Source: Pseudorhodoferax sp965279475
GTDB lineage: Bacteria; Pseudomonadota; Gammaproteobacteria; Burkholderiales; Burkholderiaceae_C
Direction of reading: 5' to 3'
DNA length: 64,000 nt
Assembly (NCBI GenBank): GCA_965279475.1
Contig: CBDIIA010000003.1
Span: forward strand, 3,658,001-3,722,000
Shown: positions 1-9,700 of the stretch, piece by piece
Position numbering within the stretch: the stretch's first letter is position 1
How the letters are laid out: each line of letters starts with the position of its first letter
The notes under the pieces: model-generated
Seen by the model: the letters and a program-made list of their open reading frames with translations, nothing else
Told to the model about the DNA's origin: nothing
Database searches by the model: none
Position numbers and translations under genes: made by a program

Positions 1-273
1 GCTGTACTTGCGGTGCGGCCCCAGCACGCCGGCGAAGAACGCGGCCGGCAGTTCGTAGTGCTGTTCGTTGGCCTTCTCGGGCAACGGCGCCAGCGGCGCG
101 GCGCGCATCGCGCCGAGAAAATCCTGCGTCAGCGCCGCCACGGCTTCGGCGTCGCCGCTGCGCAGCTCGACCAGGCGAGCCTTCAGCATGCGGCGGATGC
201 CCAGCCGCACGACGCGGTCGGGCACCAGGCCCTGTTCGACCCAATGGATGGCGGCGGCGGTGTTGTGCTGCAT
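1..273 (-). CDS. CFA-synthase-like SAM methyltransferase, N-terminal part (cut by window edge)
   Basis: Only the first 91 codons lie in the window; the rest runs off the left edge. The translation starts MQHNTAAAIHWVEQGLVPD, continues with a basic helix rich in Arg and Leu, and reaches ELPAAFFAGVLGPHRKYS. This last stretch matches the start of the catalytic domain in the cyclopropane-fatty-acyl-phospholipid synthase-like methyltransferase family (the family motif is ELPxxFFxxVLGPxxKYS). These enzymes use S-adenosylmethionine, usually on lipids. The ATG is preceded by CACAGGAG at a good distance, which fixes the start. The SAM-binding motif is outside the window, so the substrate cannot be judged. 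Confidence 0.75.
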   Translation of the reverse strand, partial: MQHNTAAAIHWVEQGLVPDRVVRLGIRRMLKARLVELRSGDAEAVAALTQDFLGAMRAAPLAPLPEKANEQHYELPAAFFAGVLGPHRKYS

Positions 274-312
274 GCGGAACGGCTCCTGTGAAAGGGCGTG
301 GCAGAGATCCCC

Positions 313-347
313 CGCAGGATATACGCAAGCCGCAGACGTTCGGATGC
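313..347 (-). promoter_or_regulatory. Candidate ECF-sigma-like promoter of the methyltransferase gene
   Basis: Read on the minus strand, GCATCC (347-342) and CGTATA (325-320) are separated by 16 bp, about 45 bp ahead of the start codon at 273. This resembles ECF sigma (RpoE/ChrR-type) promoters, which often drive CFA-like lipid genes. The match is by eye only and the -35 element is imperfect. Confidence 0.25.
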
Positions 348-357
348 GGGTCCCTAT

Positions 358-381
358 TTCTTGACTTCTTGAATTCTTGAC
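358..381. repeat. Three tandem 8-bp repeats (TTCTTGAM)
   Basis: TTCTTGAC, TTCTTGAA and TTCTTGAC follow one another without gaps in the 119-bp space between the MFS gene stop (393) and the methyltransferase start (273). The array lies upstream of the candidate promoter on the minus strand. It may be a slippage array or a regulator site; no function can be assigned. Confidence 0.6.
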
Positions 382-392
382 CTCTCGGTCTG

Positions 393-1649
393 TCAGGCCG
401 GTGTGGCAGCGCCACCCACTGCACGCCGCCGCGTCGTGCGCACCAGCAGCGTCGCCACGATCACCAGGTTGAGCAGGTTCCAGCCGATGCCGTTCAGGAA
501 CGCCGCCTGGTACGAGCCGGTGAGATCGAACACCTTGCCCGACATCCAGCCCCCCAGCGCCATGCCCAGCAGCGTGGCCATGATCGCCATGCCCACGCGT
601 TCGCCGGCCTGCGCCTGCGGAAAATACTCGCGCACGATGATCGCGTAGCTCGGCACCAGCCCACCCTGGAACAGGCCGAACAGCGCCGAGATCAGGTACA
701 GCGACACCAGTCCGTTGAACGGCAGGAACAGCAGCAGCGCCAGCCCCTGCAGCACCGAGCCCAGCAGCAGCGTGCGCAGCCCGCCGATGCGGTCGCAGAT
801 GAAGCCGCTGACCAGCCGGCTGACGATGCCGCAGGCCAGCATCAACGACAGCATCTCGGCACCGCGCGCCGCGCCGAAGCCGAGGTCGGTGCAGTAGGCC
901 ACGATGTGCACCTGCGGCATCGCCATCGCCACGCAGCAGGCCACGCCGGCCACGCACAGCAGCGTCTGCGCCTGGTTGACCGAGAAGCCGAACGGCCGGG
1001 TCGACACCAGGCTTGCCGCTCCACCCGAAGCCGACGCGGCCGTGCCCGACGGCGGGCGCGGCCGCAGCAGCAGCAGCGCCAGCAGCGGCATCGTCGCCAG
1101 GCACAGCAGGCCGAGTCCCACATAGGTCTGGCGCCAGCCGACCTCGGCCACGAAGTGCTGCACGATCGGCGGCCAGACCGCACCAGCCAGGTAGTTGCCG
1201 CTGGCGCAGATCGCAACCGCAATGCCGCGCCGGCGCACGAACCACAGCGAGGTGTCGGCCACCAGCGGCGCAAACGTGGCCGCGCTGCCCAGCGCGCCCA
1301 GCAGTATGCCGTGCACGACCGCGAACGCGATGAGGCTCGTGGCCCAGCTCGCCACGATGAAGCCGGCGCCCAACCCGCAGGCCCCCAGCATCACCACCGC
1401 CATGATGCCGAAGCGGTCGGCCAGCCGCCCCATCGCGATGCCGCCGACCCCGAAGCCCACCATCAGCAGCGTGTAGGGCAGCGAGGCATCGGCACGCGCC
1501 ACGCCGAACTCGGCCTGCACCGCTGGCAGCACCACCGACACGATGTACATCGCGGCGCTGCCGACCGTCATGATGGCCAGCGTGGCCACGAGGCGCGTCC
1601 AGGCGTAGCGCGAGTCCGCCGTGTGCGCAGGCCCCACGGCCGCCGTCAT
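393..1649 (-). CDS. MFS transporter, 12 transmembrane helices
   Basis: This 418-residue integral membrane protein belongs to the major facilitator superfamily. The loop between helices 2 and 3 carries the family motif (GRLADRFG), about 80 residues in, followed by alternating hydrophobic helices and a central cytoplasmic loop rich in Arg, Pro and Ser. The second half repeats the pattern (SRLVSGFICDRIGG). The protein resembles the oxalate/monocarboxylate-type MFS group, but the substrate cannot be read from the sequence. The ATG overlaps the stop of the upstream NADAR gene as ATGA, so translation is probably coupled. An open frame continues upstream to 2276, but that stretch is out of frame with the NADAR gene and has no start signal of its own. 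Confidence 0.85.
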   Translation of the reverse strand: MTAAVGPAHTADSRYAWTRLVATLAIMTVGSAAMYIVSVVLPAVQAEFGVARADASLPYTLLMVGFGVGGIAMGRLADRFGIMAVVMLGACGLGAGFIVASWATSLIAFAVVHGILLGALGSAATFAPLVADTSLWFVRRRGIAVAICASGNYLAGAVWPPIVQHFVAEVGWRQTYVGLGLLCLATMPLLALLLLRPRPPSGTAASASGGAASLVSTRPFGFSVNQAQTLLCVAGVACCVAMAMPQVHIVAYCTDLGFGAARGAEMLSLMLACGIVSRLVSGFICDRIGGLRTLLLGSVLQGLALLLFLPFNGLVSLYLISALFGLFQGGLVPSYAIIVREYFPQAQAGERVGMAIMATLLGMALGGWMSGKVFDLTGSYQAAFLNGIGWNLLNLVIVATLLVRTTRRRAVGGAATPA

Positions 1650-2134
1650 GGTGCGCCCGCCGCCGACAGCCGCTCGCGGATCCGCATCCAGATCTGCACC
1701 ATCACCGCCCCGGGAATGGTCTTGCTGTCCACAGGAAGGATGTGCGTCAGCGGCCGGCTGCCGGTCGCACGCAAGGCCGCACGGGCACGTGCGTCCTGCG
1801 CGAACTTGGCGCTGCACGCGCGCTCCATCAGCGCCCAATGGTCGGGCGAGCCGATGACCACCGTGGCGCCGCGGTAGAGGAACGTCGATGCCGGCTGCGC
1901 GGCATCGCCGGCTTGCTTGGCCTCGATGCCCGACAGCGCGGCCACGCGGCTGCGGGTGGCCGCGTCGGGAAACTTCAGGCCTTGCCAGAAGCCTTCGACA
2001 CTCGCATACGGCAAGCCGTCGAGTTCGAAGCGCGCCGGCGCCAGATTGCCGATTGCGGCAAAGCGTGCCTCGACGGTGCGGGTGATGTTGATCGGGCCTG
2101 CGTCGGCCGGGTCGACGCGGTCGGCGTCGGTCAT
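1646..2134 (-). CDS. NADAR-domain protein (ADP-ribose-related N-glycosidase family)
   Basis: A 162-residue protein, the usual length of single-domain NADAR/YbiA-like proteins. After a short leader it shows the family pattern: a region around LAPARFELDG, then YASVEGFWQGLKFPD (compare the usual S-V-E-x-x-x-Q-x-x-K-F), then an AxSGxEAKxxG segment. Members act on ADP-ribose derivatives; some remove ADP-ribose from guanine or take part in riboflavin-intermediate clean-up. The start is fixed by GAGGAGAC six bases before the ATG; upstream in-frame ATGs lack such a site. It is the first gene of a two-gene unit with the MFS transporter (4-bp overlap). The call rests on motif recognition by eye. Confidence 0.6.
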   Translation of the reverse strand: MTDADRVDPADAGPINITRTVEARFAAIGNLAPARFELDGLPYASVEGFWQGLKFPDAATRSRVAALSGIEAKQAGDAAQPASTFLYRGATVVIGSPDHWALMERACSAKFAQDARARAALRATGSRPLTHILPVDSKTIPGAVMVQIWMRIRERLSAAGAP

Positions 2135-2330
2135 GTTGTTGTCTCCTCGGGTGCTTGTCTTGCGGTCTTGCTTTGCCGCGATGGGGGTATTGTGTCCTGT
2201 TGGGCAACGGTGTTGACGGGTCATTGGGTTTGTGGAGAAGGCTGTGTCCCTTGGTAGCACGCACGGCATGCGGCACGGCGCGGCCGACCCTACTGCGCCG
2301 GCCCTTCGGGCTGCCTTGCGGTGCTCGCCT

Positions 2331-2425
2331 GGCGCGGGGTCTCGCTCAAACTCGCTTCGCTCAGACAGTCGCGAGCCCTGATCCGCGCCAGGCTGCGCTC
2401 CTCAGCGGCGCACAAGGGATCGACC
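2331..2425. repeat. Degenerate inverted copy of the extragenic repeat unit
   Basis: Positions 2341-2384, reverse-complemented, match 2636-2679 at 37 of 44 bases counted by eye, and similarity extends on both sides. It forms an inverted pair with the 186-bp element at 2575-2760. Right of it, ATCGACCA (2419-2426) pairs with TGGTCGAT (2448-2455). The stretch 2135-2574 otherwise shows no convincing gene: its reading frames translate into the low-complexity repeat and lack ribosome sites. Confidence 0.6.
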
Positions 2426-2574
2426 ACGCCGCACCGCATACCGGGCTTGGTCGATGTTGGAATTGCTCCGCACTCTTTGACGAAGACCGCACCATCGCTC
2501 TGCATCCTGCGAGGCGAGCGGCAGTCGCATGTACGCTGCGCGGCCAAAGGAGTGTTCAAGCAGAGCGTGCCCAC

Positions 2575-2760
2575 GGCGGCGGGTGGTGTGCCCTGGGCCG
2601 TGCCGTGGACGCCGCCGAGCAGCGCAGCGTCGAGGGGATCAGGACCCGCGACTGTTTAAGCGCAGCGAGTTCGAGCGGGTCCCCCCTCGGCGCGAGCAGC
2701 GCAGGGCAGTCGCGCAGCGACCGGCGTCGTCGGTCGGCACAGGGCACACCACCCGCCGCC
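2575..2760. repeat. 186-bp element with perfect 21-bp terminal inverted repeats
   Basis: The first 21 bases (2575-2595, starting GGCGGCGGGTGG) are the exact reverse complement of the last 21 (2740-2760). Between them lies the repeat unit shared with 2331-2425. No target-site duplication is evident. The element ends 12 bp before the stop codon of the SbcC-like gene, so it may also fold as a transcript end. It looks like a non-autonomous, MITE-like or REP-like extragenic repeat. Confidence 0.7.
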
Positions 2761-2772
2761 GCCCAATAGACG

Positions 2773-5430
2773 TCAACCAACAGCGCCTTTGAAACTCTCG
2801 ATAGACCGCTCCACCGCCCCCAGATCCCGCCACTGCAGCGGATGGCAGGTGAACAGCAGGACCTGGTGCCGGGTCGCCGCGTCGAACAGGATGCGTTTCA
2901 TCTGCGCCAGCCGGTGCGCATCGCTGTGCACCAGCGCATCGTCGAGGATCAGCAGCGTGGGTCGGCCGGCCTCCTTCAGCAGGTCGGCATAGGCCAGCCG
3001 GCTGATCAGGCCCATCTGCTCGCGGGCACCGAAGCTCAGGGCGTCGAACGGCCCGGTCTGCGGCACGGAAGAACCATTGCGGGTCAGCGGCCCTGGAGCC
3101 AGGTGGTCATCGATTTCGAGACTCGCATCGGGAAACAGCAACTGCAGATAGCGCTGCAGATGTTTCTGCAACGGCGCCTGCAGCCGCCGCGTCAACGCAC
3201 CGCGCTGGTCCTTCATCAGCTGCAGCAGATGGTCGAGTGCGGCGGCGCGGCGGCGGAACTCGTCGACGCGGCGCTGCAGCTGGTCGAGGTCGCGCTGCAG
3301 GCCGGCGCGTTGTTCGTCCAGGCCTTGTGCACCGGCGCTGTCGAGTTCCATCTCGATGCGCAGCAGCGCGTTCTTGCGGTCCTCGAAGGCTTGCGCCAGC
3401 TGGTCGGCGCTGGCCTTGAAACGGGCCACGTCCTGCTGCAGGATGTCGGGCCGGGCCTGGGCGATTTCGCCGGCCCGGGTCTCGATCTGCGCGGCCAGCG
3501 TGGCGCCCTCGGCCAGCGCATCGACCAGGGCCCGCTGGGCGGCGGCCAGCTGCTGTGCGCGCTCGGGGGCACGTAGCGCCGCCTCGGCCAGCGCGTGTTC
3601 GGCGGCGGCCGCATCGCAGCGGGCCTGGGCATTGCCGGCGGCCAGCCGCGCCGCGGCCAGGCCGGCTTCGACCTCGGCGGCCGTGCGGCGCGCCGCCTCT
3701 TCCGCGGTTTCGGCATCGGACACGGCCGGCGGCTGTGGCAGTGCAGGACCGGACTCGGGCAGCTCCGCCAACGCCGCGCGCTGCTCGGCCAGACGGGCTC
3801 CACGCGCGGCCTGCTCGCTGCGCAGGGTTTCGATGCCTTTGGGCGCCAGGGCTTTCAGCGTGGCGGCGACAGTGCGCAGTTCGGCCTGTGCCGCCGTGTG
3901 CTGCTGCTGGCGTTCGTCGGCCGCCTCGGGCGAGGGCACGCCCAGCTGCCGCAACAGCGCGGCCACCGTGTCGTCGAGCGTAGCCGCCTCGCGTGCCTGA
4001 TCGGCCAGGTCGGCACCACCCGGCGCAATGTGCAGGCTGCCGAGTGCGCCGAGCTGCAGGCGGGTCGCTGCCAGCAGCAGGCGCTCGCCACGACCTTCCA
4101 CCGCCTCGCCGTCGAGGGTGATGCCGGCGCCCTCGGCCAGATCGAAGCGCAGCCGGGTGGCGACGGCGTCGCGCTGGATCTGCAGCTCGCGGCGCCGCAG
4201 CGCCGTGGCGCGTAGGCGGCGCAATGCCTCGGCGTCGATCTCTGTCGCGGCCACCTGCTGCTGCGCCGCCTGCCACCTGGTCTGCACTTGTTCGGCCTCG
4301 CTCAGGCTGGCGTCGCCGGCCGACAGCCGGGCGGCCAGGCTGTCGACCTCGTCCGCGAGCCGCGCCCGCGTCTGTGCATCGCGCGCTTCGCGCAGACGGC
4401 GGCGTGCGGCCTCGTAAGCCGCCACGGCCTGGGCCGTCTTCGTTTCCCACTGAACCACGGCACTGCCGGCGCTGGACGCGGCTGCCTGCGCCGTCTGCAA
4501 TGCCACTGCGCGGGCGGCGGCGCGGGTGTCCTGTTCGGCGAAGCCGGCCACGCGTTCGCGCAACAGCCTGGCCTGGGTGTCGAGCTGGGTCGCCCGCTGC
4601 CGGTCGGCGGCCAGCGTCTGCTGCAGGCGGTCGATGCGGACCAGCACCTCGCGCGCTGCCTGCTCCTGTGCGCGGAAGGCCAACCAGGGCTGCTGCGCGG
4701 CGTCGGCCGCATGGTCGCGCCGCAAGGTCGCCAGCTGGTCGACACGCTGGCGGTAGGTGGCGATGGCCGTGTCGGTCTGCTGCAGGTTGTCCTGCAACTG
4801 CGACTGGCGCTTGAGTGCGTCGGCATAGGCCCCGCGCGGCTGGCCGCCCGCTGGCGTCAGCAAGGCATGGCGCAAGGCCTCGACCTCGGCCAGCACCGCG
4901 TCGCCGCCGCTGCTGGCCACCTCACCCAGTGAGGCGTTCAAGGCCGTGCGCAACGGGCCGGCGGCATGGCCGACCGCCTCGCGCACGTCGTGGCCCGTGC
5001 CCTGCGCGATCCACAGCAGGCCGGGAATACCCCAGTGCTCCGCCGTACTGGCGCCGCGCCCGGCGTGCTGGAAGCCCAGCAGCTCGGCCAGGTGGTCCTC
5101 GGCCAGGGCACCGTCGAGCACCCGGGTGCCGATCTGCAGCGTGCAGCGCTTCTTGCCCAGGAAGCTCTTCACCAGGCGATAGGGCTGGCCGGCCACCGTG
5201 AAGTCGAGCTCGACCGTGGGCGTGGCCGAGGCCTCGCCCCAGGGCCGTAGATCGTCCACGCTGCTGGAGCGGTGCCGCTCGAAGAAGGCCGCGCGGATGG
5301 CCGCGACGATGGTGCTCTTGCCGGCTTCGTTCGGGCCGCTGAAGAGATTGATGCCGGGGGCCAGCGCGGCGATCTCGATCGGCTGGCGGAACTGCCTGAA
5401 CTGCTGCAGGCGGATGCGGGTCAGCTGCAT
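2773..5430 (-). CDS. SbcC/YhaN-like AAA ATPase with long coiled coil, DNA repair
   Basis: An 885-residue Rad50-like ATPase. The Walker A motif GPNEAGKST is at residues 32-40; the ABC signature-like LSFGAREQ and Walker B LLILDDA lie in the last 100 residues; the middle 550 residues are Ala/Arg/Glu/Gln-rich coiled coil. It is expected to bind DNA ends and drive the partner nuclease encoded just upstream. The three cysteines I see are isolated, with no CxxC zinc hook, so it is closer to YhaN than to SbcC/Rad50. The ATG at 5430 overlaps the nuclease stop by one base (TGATG) and has GAGGG close upstream; a GTG at 5433 is an alternative start one codon longer. Confidence 0.85.
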   Translation of the reverse strand: MQLTRIRLQQFRQFRQPIEIAALAPGINLFSGPNEAGKSTIVAAIRAAFFERHRSSSVDDLRPWGEASATPTVELDFTVAGQPYRLVKSFLGKKRCTLQIGTRVLDGALAEDHLAELLGFQHAGRGASTAEHWGIPGLLWIAQGTGHDVREAVGHAAGPLRTALNASLGEVASSGGDAVLAEVEALRHALLTPAGGQPRGAYADALKRQSQLQDNLQQTDTAIATYRQRVDQLATLRRDHAADAAQQPWLAFRAQEQAAREVLVRIDRLQQTLAADRQRATQLDTQARLLRERVAGFAEQDTRAAARAVALQTAQAAASSAGSAVVQWETKTAQAVAAYEAARRRLREARDAQTRARLADEVDSLAARLSAGDASLSEAEQVQTRWQAAQQQVAATEIDAEALRRLRATALRRRELQIQRDAVATRLRFDLAEGAGITLDGEAVEGRGERLLLAATRLQLGALGSLHIAPGGADLADQAREAATLDDTVAALLRQLGVPSPEAADERQQQHTAAQAELRTVAATLKALAPKGIETLRSEQAARGARLAEQRAALAELPESGPALPQPPAVSDAETAEEAARRTAAEVEAGLAAARLAAGNAQARCDAAAAEHALAEAALRAPERAQQLAAAQRALVDALAEGATLAAQIETRAGEIAQARPDILQQDVARFKASADQLAQAFEDRKNALLRIEMELDSAGAQGLDEQRAGLQRDLDQLQRRVDEFRRRAAALDHLLQLMKDQRGALTRRLQAPLQKHLQRYLQLLFPDASLEIDDHLAPGPLTRNGSSVPQTGPFDALSFGAREQMGLISRLAYADLLKEAGRPTLLILDDALVHSDAHRLAQMKRILFDAATRHQVLLFTCHPLQWRDLGAVERSIESFKGAVG

Positions 5431-6551
5431 CACGCGCCCTCGCCGGCAGGGGCGCGGCGCGCATCGAGCAGGCCGGCCAGCAGGGTCAGCGCATCGCTGG
5501 CCACGGCGTTCTCAGGCGCCTGCCGCTGCAGCGTGGCCACGACCTCACCCAGGTAACCGTCGGCGTGCAGCGCGTCGATGTCGTCGGGCGTGGGGGCGAG
5601 GCGCAACGCGTCCAGATCGCTCAGCAGGCAACGCGCCCGGCCGCGCGCCTGCTCGATGGCGGCGAGCAGCCGCCGGTGCCCGGCCAGATCGGTCGCGCCG
5701 CTGGCGACCAGTTGCACCACGTCGGTGCGCGTCAGGCCGGCCAGCTGGGCCAGCAGGGCGTTGACATCACTCGGCACCTGCAGTTCGGCGGCCAGCGTGG
5801 TCCAGCGGTAGTGGCCGGTCGCGAGCGGCGTGACGCTGGGCGGTGCGCCGGGCACGGTCAGCTCGACCAGCAAGGCCTGGCCCGACAGGTTGGCGCGGAA
5901 TCGGTCGGTCTCGGGCGTGCCGCTGTACCAGGTACGCTCGTCCACCTGCTTCGTGCCGTGCCAGTCGCCGAGCGCCAGATAGTCGAGCCCGGCGGACGCG
6001 GCACGGCCTGCCGCCAGCGGGTTGCTGGAGTCGATGCCCTCGGCCAGGATGCCTTGCACACTGCCGTGCGCCAGGCCCACACGCAGCAGGCCGGGCGGCA
6101 GCTGCGCGGAGGCGAACCACTCGGTCAGGTCGACATGCGTATGGCGCTGGGTCAGCGGCGCGGGCAGCAGCGCCAGGCCCAATGCGTCGAGCACCAGTGG
6201 CTCGGGCCGCAGGCAGACGAAGGCATTGGCCGGCACGGCACCGATGCGGGCGGCCCGGGTCCAGACCGATTCGCTGAGCGCGGCATCGTGGTTGCCCGGG
6301 ATCAGCACCCAGGGCCCGCTGAACCCCGCCATGCAGTGGAACAGGCGGTGGATGGTCTTGTCGGCCACGCCCTGGGCGTCGAACACGTCGCCGGCCACCA
6401 GCACCGCATCGACCTGGTGCTGGTGCGCCAGCGCGGCCAGGCGCTCGACCACGGCGAAGCGCGCGTCGGCCAGCAGCGCCGCGTCGTCGGGTTCGAACTG
6501 GCCGAACTGTTTGCCGATCTGCCAGTCGGCGGTGTGCAGGAGCTTGGTCAC
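5430..6551 (-). CDS. SbcD/YhaO-like metallophosphoesterase, DNA repair exonuclease subunit
   Basis: A 373-residue calcineurin-like phosphoesterase related to SbcD/Mre11. Metal-binding motifs appear in order: HTADWQIG near residue 6 (Gln where SbcD has His, as in YhaO-type proteins), GDVFD near 54, PGNHD near 87, and LALGDWHG further on. It should form a nuclease complex with the ATPase encoded downstream, whose start overlaps this stop. The ATG at 6551 is divergent from the alpha-2-macroglobulin gene; the 184 bp between them must hold both promoters. Confidence 0.85.
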   Translation of the reverse strand: MTKLLHTADWQIGKQFGQFEPDDAALLADARFAVVERLAALAHQHQVDAVLVAGDVFDAQGVADKTIHRLFHCMAGFSGPWVLIPGNHDAALSESVWTRAARIGAVPANAFVCLRPEPLVLDALGLALLPAPLTQRHTHVDLTEWFASAQLPPGLLRVGLAHGSVQGILAEGIDSSNPLAAGRAASAGLDYLALGDWHGTKQVDERTWYSGTPETDRFRANLSGQALLVELTVPGAPPSVTPLATGHYRWTTLAAELQVPSDVNALLAQLAGLTRTDVVQLVASGATDLAGHRRLLAAIEQARGRARCLLSDLDALRLAPTPDDIDALHADGYLGEVVATLQRQAPENAVASDALTLLAGLLDARRAPAGEGA

Positions 6552-6735
6552 GTGGTGTTTCGTCGGTACGCTGGGCCAGGGTCAGTCTAGCCGCACGGAG
6601 CCACACGCCAACAGACCACAGGCGTGGCCGCAGACCCACGCAACCGCAGGCAACAGATGCAACAAAACCAGGCCGCTGCCGACATCTTGCGGCCGGGTGA
6701 TCTGCGCTACGCTCAGCCGTCTTCTGGAGTCACGC

Positions 6736-9700
6736 GTGCCATTCCAACAACGATTCAAACAACGATGCGCTGCCGCCGCCCTGGCCTTCCTGGCCTGTGG
6801 CGTCCATGCCTTGCAGATCACCACCCTGTCGCCGCAAGGCGAGGTCGCCCAGGTGCGCCAGCTGGTCGCCAGGTTCGACGAGAGCGCGGTCACCTTCGGC
6901 GACCCCAAGGCCACGGCGCCGTTGTCGCTGACCTGTAGCGACGCCGACGCCAACCGCGGCACCGGCCGCTGGAACAACGCCCGTGAATGGGTCTACGTGT
7001 TCGAGAACGACCTGCCGCCCGGCGTACGCTGCAGCGTGACCGCGCGGCCCGGCTTCCAGTCGCCGCAGAACAAGGACATCACGGGCACCACCAGCTTCGC
7101 CTTCAACACCGGCGGCCCGTTCGTGCAGAGCACGCGGCCCTATGCCGGCGGCGGTGCGATCGACGAAGAGCAGTTCTTCATCCTGCGGCTGAACGGCCCG
7201 GCCACGCTCGCGAGCGTGCAGGCCAATGTGTGGTGTGCCATCGAAGGCCTGGGCGAACGCGTGCCGGTGCGCCTGCTCGACGGCGCCGACCGCGACGCGC
7301 TGCTGAAGGCGCAGAACATGGACAAGGATGCCGCGCGGGATCCGCTGCGCATCGTCACGCTGGCCTGCAACCGCCGCTTCACCCCGTCGGCCAAGCTGCA
7401 GATCGTGTTCGGCAAGGGCGTGGCCACGCCGAGCGGCGTGGCCAACACGGTCGAGAAGCGCTTCGGCTTCCAGGTGCGCGAGCCATTCAGCGCCAGCTTC
7501 AGCTGCGAACGCGAGAACGCGCAGGCCGCCTGCCTGCCGATCCTGCCGATGAGCCTGCAGTTCAATTCGCCGGTGCCACGCAAGCTGGCCGAGGCGATCC
7601 GGCTCAAGGGCGGCAAGGAGCCGGTGGCGCCCGAGATCGCCCAGGAAGGCGACGATCTGGTGAACAACCTCACCTTCAATCCCCCCTTCGCCGAGCGCGC
7701 CAAGTACAGCATCGAGCTGCCGAAGGATTTCAAGGACGCATCGGGCCGCCCGCTGCGCAACGCCGACAACTTTCCGCTGGCGGTGGCGACCGGGCCGATG
7801 CCGCCGCTGGCCAAGTTCGCCGCCGCGCCCTTCGGCATCGTCGAGCGTTTTGCCGAGCCCGATGGCACGGCCATGCTGCCGGTGACGCTGCGCAACGTGG
7901 AGACGATGCTGCCGCTGGCCGGCCTGAACGTGGCCGCACCGACCGCGGCGAACGCGCCCAAGGTCAGCGATCTGCAGCCGCGCAGCGACGCCGAGATCAT
8001 CGCGTGGTTCCGCAAGGTGCAGCGCTACAACCAGTCCACGGTCGCGCGCAAGCAGGCCCAGGCCGACGTGAAGGCGCCGCTGCCCAGGGCGCTCGACGCC
8101 GAGGGCAAGGAATACGTGCAGACCCGCATGGTCTCGCTGCTGGCCGGCCAGGCCGGCGTGAAGAGCATGGACATGCCCAAACCCTCGCAGGACGACCCGC
8201 GTCCGTTCGAGGTGGTCGGCATTCCGCTGGCGCCGGGTTTCCACGTGCTGGAGATCAGCTCCAAGCGCCTCGGCCTGTCGCTGCTCGACGAACGTTACGG
8301 GCCCGACCGCACGATGGTGGTCCGCACCTCGGCGCTGGTGACCAACCTGGGCGTGCACTTCAAGCTCGGCCGCGAGAACGCGATCGCCTGGGTCACCTCG
8401 CTCGACAAGGGCAAGCCGGTGCCCAATGCCACGGTGCGGGTGTCCGACTGCCGCGGCAAGGAAGTCGCCAAGGGCACGACCGATGCGCAGGGCGTGGCCA
8501 CGTTGCAGGGCATCTCGCCCGACATGTCCGACTGTGGCAGCGAAGACGAGGACAACGCCCGCGCCTACTTCGTCAGCGCCCGCGCCCGCGACGCCAGCGG
8601 TGTCGAGGACATGGCCTTCACCTGGAGCGACTGGAACCGCGGCATCGAACCCTGGCGCTTCAACGTGCCGACCAGCCGCGACCCCAACCCCGACGAACGC
8701 GCCCACACCATCTTCGACCGCACGCTGCTGCGTGCCGGCGAGACGGTGTCGATGAAGCACCTGGTGCGCAGCGAGACCAGCCGCGGCCTGGGCCTGCCGG
8801 GCGCGCTGCCCGACGTGCTGCAGATCACCCACACCGGCAGCGGCCAGCAGTACACGCAGCCCATCGTCTGGCGCAAGACGGCCACCGGCGGGCAGAGTGC
8901 CGAGAACACGTTCCAGGTGCCGCCGGCCGCAAAGCTCGGTGTGTACGAGGTGGCGTTGCGTGGCGGTCGCGACAAGGAGCGCAGCCTGGAGTCGGGCCAG
9001 TTCCGCGTCGAGGAATTCCGCCTGCCGGTGCTCGAAGGCCGCGTGGTGCCCACCGACAAGAAGCCGCTGGTCAACGTGGCCAGCGTGCCGACCGACGTGC
9101 AGGTCAACTACGTAGCCGGCGGCGGTGCGGCCAACCTGCCGGTGCGGGTGTCGGCGCTGGTGCGCAGCAAGGTTTTGCAATTCCCCGACTTCGACGCCTT
9201 CAGCTTCGCGCCGCCGCGCGAGCGCAAGGACACCACCTCCACCGGCGAGGAAGAGCCGGCCGCCGCCGACGGCCCGCGCGTGATCGCCGACAAACTGCCG
9301 CTCACGCTCGACCGCAACGGCGGCGGCAAGCTGGCCATCGACAAGGTGCCCACATCGAAGCAGCCGCAGGAGCTGCTGCTCGAAGCCAGTTATGCAGACC
9401 CGAATGGTGAAGTGCAGACGCTGCGCAGCACCTCCACGCTGTGGCCGGCCGGCGTGGTGGCCGGCATCAAGACCGAGGGCTGGGTGTCGACGGCGCAGCA
9501 GATCCGCTTCCAGGCGCTGGCACTCGACCTCACGGGCAAACCGCAGGCCGACGTGGCGCTGGAGGTCAAGGCCTTCGCGCGCATCGTCACCACCAGCCGC
9601 AAGCGCATGGTGGGCGGCTTCTACACCTACGACAACAAGACCTCGACCAAGGAGCTGGGCTCGGTCTGCAGCGGCAAGAGCGATGCCCGCGGCCTGCTGC

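Noticed and set aside
2155..2769. A 204-codon plus-strand open frame between the NADAR and SbcC-like genes
   Set aside because: It translates the extragenic repeat, has no ribosome site and no domain pattern.
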